Shown: one piece after another, positions 60,189 through 64,000 of the stretch
Layout of the letters: the number at the start of each line of letters is the position of its first letter
Numbering within the stretch: the stretch's first letter is position 1
Assembly: GCF_035599575.1 (NCBI RefSeq)
Contig: NZ_CP141179.1
Location: 3,509,001 to 3,573,000 of the forward strand
DNA: 64,000 nt
DNA from: Roseovarius sp. Pro17
GTDB lineage: Bacteria; Pseudomonadota; Alphaproteobacteria; Rhodobacterales; Rhodobacteraceae
Direction of reading: 5' to 3'
Made by a program: the position numbers and the translations under genes
Notes under the pieces: generated by a model
Seen by the model: only the letters and a program-made list of their open reading frames with translations
What the model was told of the DNA's origin: nothing
Database searches by the model: none

Positions 60189-60522
60189 GTCGGGGGCCTA
60201 ATGCGTGAGGGATCAAAAATGGGTGTGCGGTTTCAACAGACCCGCGCCGGCCCGCCGCGCGCTGCACGGCCCCGCTCGGCACCGATGGTGCGCACGACGA
60301 GGGCGATCTTGCTGAGTGGCGTCATGGCCCTCTCTCCACTTGTGTTCCCTGATCAAGGCACACGGCGACACACCCCGTCTGTCCTGATTGCGACGCATGT
60401 CGTTTTTGTACCATCAACGGCTGCACCGGCGTGCGCATCTTGGCGATCTGCACTATTTCAAAGAGCGCCCTAACTTGATAAGTCCGCCTCAATCCGTGCC
60501 ATTCAGTACCGCGAGGCCCGCC
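60189..60522. other. Intergenic interval before cysS
   Basis: 334 bases upstream of cysS and divergent mttB-like gene. The cysS frame is open to 60388, but without an RBS or family similarity before ATG 60523. I see no other gene; promoters for both neighbours should lie here. Confidence 0.5.
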
Positions 60523-62034
60523 ATGACCAAGATCCAGCTGCACAATACCCGCACCCGCCGCAAGGAGGTGTTCGCGCCTCTCGATGCCGACAACGTGCGC
60601 ATGTATGTCTGTGGGCCGACCGTCTATGACCGCGCCCATCTGGGCAACGCGCGCCCGGTGGTGGTGTTCGACGTGCTCTATCGCCTTTTGCGCCACGTCT
60701 ATGGCGAGGATGCCGTGACCTACGCGCGCAACTTTACCGACGTCGATGACAAGATCAACGCAAGGGCCGCCGAGACCGGGCGCGAGATTGGCGAGATCAC
60801 GGATGAGACGATCCAATGGTTTCTGGACGATATGGGCGAGTTGGGCGCGCTGGAGCCCGACATGATGCCCCGCGCGACCGAGTTCATCCCGCAGATGGTT
60901 GCGATGATCGAGGATCTGATCGCCAAGGGCCACGCGTATGAGGCCGAGGGCCATGTGCTGTTCGCGGTCGAGAGTTACTCCGAATATGGTGCCCTCTCTG
61001 GCCGTTCGATCGACGACATGATCGCCGGCGCGCGGGTCGAGGTCGCGCCCTACAAGCGCAACCCGATGGATTTCGTTTTGTGGAAGCCGTCGAGCGATGA
61101 TTTGCCCGGTTGGCCGTCGCCTTGGGGCCGGGGTCGCCCCGGCTGGCATATCGAATGCTCGGCCATGGCGTATGAACTGCTGGGGGCCAGTTTCGACATC
61201 CACGGCGGCGGCAACGATTTGATGTTTCCGCACCACGAGAACGAGATCGCTCAAAGCTGCTGCGCACATCCCGAGAGTGGGTTCGCGCAGGTCTGGATGC
61301 ATAACGAGATGCTACAGGTCGAGGGCAAGAAGATGTCCAAGAGCTTGGGCAATTTCTTTACCGTTCGCGACTTGCTGGATCAGGGCGTGCCGGGCGAAGT
61401 GATCCGGTTTGTGTTTTTGAGCACGCATTATCGCAAGCCGATGGACTGGACCGAAAAGAAGACCGTGGAGGCGATCGAAACCCTAAGAGTTTGGCGAGAC
61501 CAAACGAATGAAGTTCAAGTGGGGAAAGTAGATGAACAATTTTTATCGCGCTTGAGAGATGATCTCGATACTGCTGGTGCAATTGCCCGGTTGCACGAGT
61601 TATTTGCTAAAAAAGAATACGCAACGCTCCGAGCTTCGGCTGAGGTCGTCGGTATATTAACCGATGGGTTGAGGTGGGTGGGTCGCTTTGCGCTGAACGC
61701 GATGGTTGCCGAGCAACTCGACAGAATTTTCGAAGTTTATCAAACAGCTAAGAAAACCAAGTCTTTTGAAATAATTGATGGCTTAAAGGAAAATCTTTCC
61801 GAGAAGGGCCTTAGGCTACGTTTCTCAGAGAAATCGATTGAAATTGAATCGATAGATATGCTCGCTTTATTTCACAGATTTGCAAGCATGTTAGATAGCG
61901 ATAAGAAGAAAGCATTCGGGGACGCAATCGTCTCCGATGGAGATAAGAAAAGCATTCAGCATGAGGCGCTGTCTTATGAATATGCGATTTCCGCAATTAA
62001 ACAGTCGATGCACGAACTGGACGCCCTCAAATGA
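60523..62034 (+). CDS. cysS: Cysteinyl-tRNA synthetase with AT-rich, divergent 3' third
   Basis: 503 residues from ATG 60523. The N-terminal two thirds are standard: zinc Cys in [19 protein letters not shown] (HIGH motif as HLGN), [19 protein letters not shown], and [17 protein letters not shown] near 270. From about base 61480 (after [18 protein letters not shown]) codon use switches abruptly to A/T-ending codons and AGA/TTA/ATA. The C-terminal anticodon-binding part reads like a foreign sequence ([20 protein letters not shown] to HELDALK). Length is normal and the frame intact, so it should charge tRNA-Cys. A recombinational replacement of the 3' end is inferred. Confidence 0.93.
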   Translation: MTKIQLHNTRTRRKEVFAPLDADNVRMYVCGPTVYDRAHLGNARPVVVFDVLYRLLRHVYGEDAVTYARNFTDVDDKINARAAETGREIGEITDETIQWFLDDMGELGALEPDMMPRATEFIPQMVAMIEDLIAKGHAYEAEGHVLFAVESYSEYGALSGRSIDDMIAGARVEVAPYKRNPMDFVLWKPSSDDLPGWPSPWGRGRPGWHIECSAMAYELLGASFDIHGGGNDLMFPHHENEIAQSCCAHPESGFAQVWMHNEMLQVEGKKMSKSLGNFFTVRDLLDQGVPGEVIRFVFLSTHYRKPMDWTEKKTVEAIETLRVWRDQTNEVQVGKVDEQFLSRLRDDLDTAGAIARLHELFAKKEYATLRASAEVVGILTDGLRWVGRFALNAMVAEQLDRIFEVYQTAKKTKSFEIIDGLKENLSEKGLRLRFSEKSIEIESIDMLALFHRFASMLDSDKKKAFGDAIVSDGDKKSIQHEALSYEYAISAIKQSMHELDALK

Positions 62035-62051
62035 CCGCGCCATCAGCCACT

Positions 62052-62133
62052 AAGGGCGGCCCCCGGCCGAGGGTGGGGGTAAAGCCCCCGCCCGTAAGGG
62101 CGGTCGGGGGCTGCCCGTGGTTCCCACGGGCGG
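62052..62133. repeat. GC-rich nested inverted repeats between cysS and cimA
   Basis: GCCCCCG (62059-62065) pairs with CGGGGGC (62105-62111). GCCCGTGG-TTC-CCACGGGC (62113-62131) is a perfect 8-bp hairpin. Further GGGCGG/CCGCCC arms lie between. No T run follows, so an intrinsic terminator is unlikely. It may be a REP-like or RNA-folding element, or a seam of the cysS recombination. Confidence 0.55.
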
Positions 62134-62173
62134 AACGCAGTCAGCAAAGCGCTAAAAGCGACAGGGCAATTGC

Positions 62174-63784
62174 ATGACCCGCACCCGCCTCTCCCTCTAC
62201 GACACCACCCTGCGGGACGGCCAGCAGACCCAGGGCGTGCAATTCTCGACTGCCGAGAAACAGCGCATCGCGGAAATGCTGGACTCGCTCGGCGTCGATT
62301 ACATCGAGGGCGGCTGGCCCGGTGCGAACCCGACCGACAGCGCATTTTTCGACGCCGCCCCTAAAACAAGCGCCACCATGACCGCCTTTGGCATGACCAA
62401 ACGTGCAGGGCGCAGTGCCGCAAATGACGACGTTCTGGCCGCCGTGATGAACGCCGGGACCAGTGCAGTCTGCCTTGTCGGCAAGGCGCATGATTTCCAT
62501 GTCGAGCGGGCGCTGGGCATCACTTTGGCGGAAAACATCGAAAACGTCGCCGCCTCCATCAAACACCTCGTCGCCCAAGGCCGCGAGGCGCTGCTGGACG
62601 CCGAGCATTTCTTTGACGGCTACAAGGCAAACCCCGCCTATGCGCTTGAGGTTTGTCACGCCGCGCTGAATGCTGGCGCGCGCTGGATCGTGCTATGTGA
62701 CACCAACGGCGGCACCCTGCCCACCGAAATCGGGCGCATCACCGCCGAGGTGATCGCAGCGGGCATCCCCGGCGACCGACTGGGCATCCACACCCATAAT
62801 GACACTGAAAACGCCGTCGCAGGCGCGCTGGCCGCCGTCGATGCAGGCGCGCGCCAAATCCAAGGCACGCTGAACGGGTTGGGCGAGCGATGTGGCAATG
62901 CCAATCTCACCACGCTGATCCCGACCCTGCTGCTGAAAGAACCTTATGCCAGCACCTACGAGATCGGCGTGGCGCCCGACGCGCTGAAAAACCTGAGCCG
63001 GATCAGCCGCAAGCTGGATGATATCCTGAACCGTGTCCCGCAACGCCAAGCCGCCTACGTCGGCGGGTCCGCTTTCGCGCACAAGGCCGGGCTGCACGCC
63101 AGCGCGATCCTCAAAGATCCCAGCACTTACGAACATATCGACCCGGCGCTGGTCGGCAATGCGCGCATCATTCCGATGTCCAATCAGGCGGGCCAGTCGA
63201 ACCTGCGCCAGCGCCTGTCCGAGGCCGGGATCGAGGTCGCACCCGGCGATCCGGCCCTCGCCCTCATCCTCGACCAGATCAAGGAACGCGAGGCAATCGG
63301 CTATACCTATGACAGCGCGCAGGCCAGTTTCGAGCTGCTGGCGCGGCGCGCCTTGGGGCAACTGCCCGACTTTTTCGAGGTCAAGCGCTACAAGGTCACG
63401 GTCGAGCGGCGCAAGAACAAGTATGACCAGATGGTCAGCCTCTCCGAGGCGGTCGTCGTGGTAAAGGTCGACGGCGAGAAAAAGCTGTCGGTCAGCGAAT
63501 CCATGGACGAGGACGGCAGTGATCGCGGCCCCGTCAATGCGCTCAGCAAGGCGCTGGCCAAGGATCTGGGCCGCTATCAGAGCGCTATCGACGACATGCG
63601 CCTCGTCGATTTCAAGGTGCGCATCACCCAAGGCGGAACCGAGGCCGTGACCCGCGTCATCATCGACAGCGAGGATGGGCAGGGCCGTCAATGGTCCACC
63701 GTGGGCGTCAGTGCGAATATCGTCGATGCGTCCTTTGACGCGCTGCTGGATGCGATCAACTGGAAGCTGCTGCGCAGTGACTGA
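62174..63784 (+). CDS. cimA: (R)-citramalate synthase
   Basis: 536 residues. The DRE-TIM head is RLSLYDTTLRDGQQTQGVQF near residue 5, with catalytic metal ligands in GIHTHNDTENAVAGAL near 198 and GTLNGLGERCGNANLTTLIP. GGSAFAHKAGLHASAIL lies near 297 and a LeuA_dimer regulatory domain follows from ~410. The QGVQF form and length separate citramalate synthase from 2-isopropylmalate synthase. It condenses pyruvate and acetyl-CoA for the isoleucine pathway. Confidence 0.9.
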   Translation: MTRTRLSLYDTTLRDGQQTQGVQFSTAEKQRIAEMLDSLGVDYIEGGWPGANPTDSAFFDAAPKTSATMTAFGMTKRAGRSAANDDVLAAVMNAGTSAVCLVGKAHDFHVERALGITLAENIENVAASIKHLVAQGREALLDAEHFFDGYKANPAYALEVCHAALNAGARWIVLCDTNGGTLPTEIGRITAEVIAAGIPGDRLGIHTHNDTENAVAGALAAVDAGARQIQGTLNGLGERCGNANLTTLIPTLLLKEPYASTYEIGVAPDALKNLSRISRKLDDILNRVPQRQAAYVGGSAFAHKAGLHASAILKDPSTYEHIDPALVGNARIIPMSNQAGQSNLRQRLSEAGIEVAPGDPALALILDQIKEREAIGYTYDSAQASFELLARRALGQLPDFFEVKRYKVTVERRKNKYDQMVSLSEAVVVVKVDGEKKLSVSESMDEDGSDRGPVNALSKALAKDLGRYQSAIDDMRLVDFKVRITQGGTEAVTRVIIDSEDGQGRQWSTVGVSANIVDASFDALLDAINWKLLRSD

Positions 63785-64000
63785 CTTTACCGGCGATTTG
63801 GCAGGCTGCGCCGATTTGGTTCGGCGCGGAGATCCCGACCGCTTTCGCGCGGCGATGGCGGCGCCGGTGGCGGCCCGGCACGTGCTGTTCCCGATCTATG
63901 CCTTCAACGTCGAAGTGTCGCGCGCGCCGTGGATGACGCAGGAATCGATGATCGCCGAAATGCGCCTGCAATGGTGGCGCGACGCGCTGGACGAGATCGC
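63777..64000 (+). CDS. Squalene/phytoene-synthase-family protein, 5' part only
   Basis: Starts at GTG 63777, overlapping the cimA stop by eight bases, and runs off the window. The visible ~74 residues include LVRRGDPDRFRAAMAAPVAA, LFPIYAFNVEVSRAPWMTQE and AEMRLQWWRDALDEI. The last carries the RLQWWRDAL motif of the NDUFAF6-like squalene/phytoene synthase group found in alphaproteobacteria. Actual isoprenoid synthesis is doubtful for this subgroup. Confidence 0.8.
   Translation, partial: MTDFTGDLAGCADLVRRGDPDRFRAAMAAPVAARHVLFPIYAFNVEVSRAPWMTQESMIAEMRLQWWRDALDEI

Noticed and set aside
62693..63691. Minus-strand ORF of 332 codons
   Set aside because: Antisense of cimA.
1..64000. CRISPR array
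   Set aside because: No regularly spaced direct repeats of 24-40 bases were seen, and there are no cas genes.

Overview
The window reads as chromosomal DNA of a marine alphaproteobacterium, most likely of the Rhodobacteraceae/Roseobacter group. The support is a complete petABC (cytochrome bc1) operon, TRAP/TTT-rich and amine-rich catabolic gene content, generally high GC with strong G/C third-position bias, an MttB-family methyltransferase without pyrrolysine, and an alphaproteobacterial type tyrosine-recombinase remnant.

Layout. 1-15.2 kb is an accessory, partly decayed region. It holds a truncated methyltransferase, an IS3 orfA scrap, a carbamoyltransferase/DUF5989/SxtJ-like/SGNH group that looks like a surface-glycan or metabolite-modification module, a multiply broken secreted serine-protease gene, GFA and DUF1801 genes, an orphan dipeptide-binding protein beside an XRE-cupin regulator and an M19 dipeptidase, a TTC38-like TPR protein and a broken integrase. 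15.26-26.47 kb is an integrative mobilisable island inserted at tRNA-Arg(CCT). It is flanked by the intact tRNA and a 47-bp copy of its 3' end. It carries integrase, an AlpA-like gene, an XRE repressor, a PLD-family nuclease, a Dam-like methyltransferase, a RelB/DinJ-EcoRI-methyltransferase fusion, an orphan HigA, a scrambled tRNA-like element, a large unknown protein with a probable internal start, and a ColE1-style mobilisation set (mobC, relaxase, two genes nested out of frame in the relaxase) with a plasmid-type winged-helix protein. 26.6-36.1 kb is core-like chromosome: LacI regulator, petABC, an outer-membrane barrel, GST, PaiB-like, mtaB, dapF, tRNA-Lys and AraC.

36.4-49.0 kb is a coherent accessory locus. 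A glycosyltransferase and a two-headed GntR regulator lie on the minus strand. Opposite is a long plus-strand run: a polyamine-type ABC importer (binding protein, two permeases, ATPase), a second UGT-fold glycosyltransferase, two tandem cupins, an AmgK-like kinase, an aldehyde dehydrogenase, an FAD amine oxidase and a third cupin. The importer, oxidase and dehydrogenase match polyamine catabolism of the Puu type, but the glutamylation enzyme is absent. Two glycosyltransferases and a kinase are present instead. This is the best candidate for an undescribed pathway in the window.

49.0-58.5 kb holds a tripartite tricarboxylate transporter with a thiamine-diphosphate enzyme and divergent FCD-GntR regulator, a gamma-glutamyltransferase-like gene, and VOC, phosphoesterase and EamA genes. 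58.65-64 kb has an mttB homologue, cysS with a conspicuously AT-rich 3' third, citramalate synthase and the start of a squalene/phytoene-synthase-family gene. All functional statements come from reading motifs and gene order; no database search or folding program was run.
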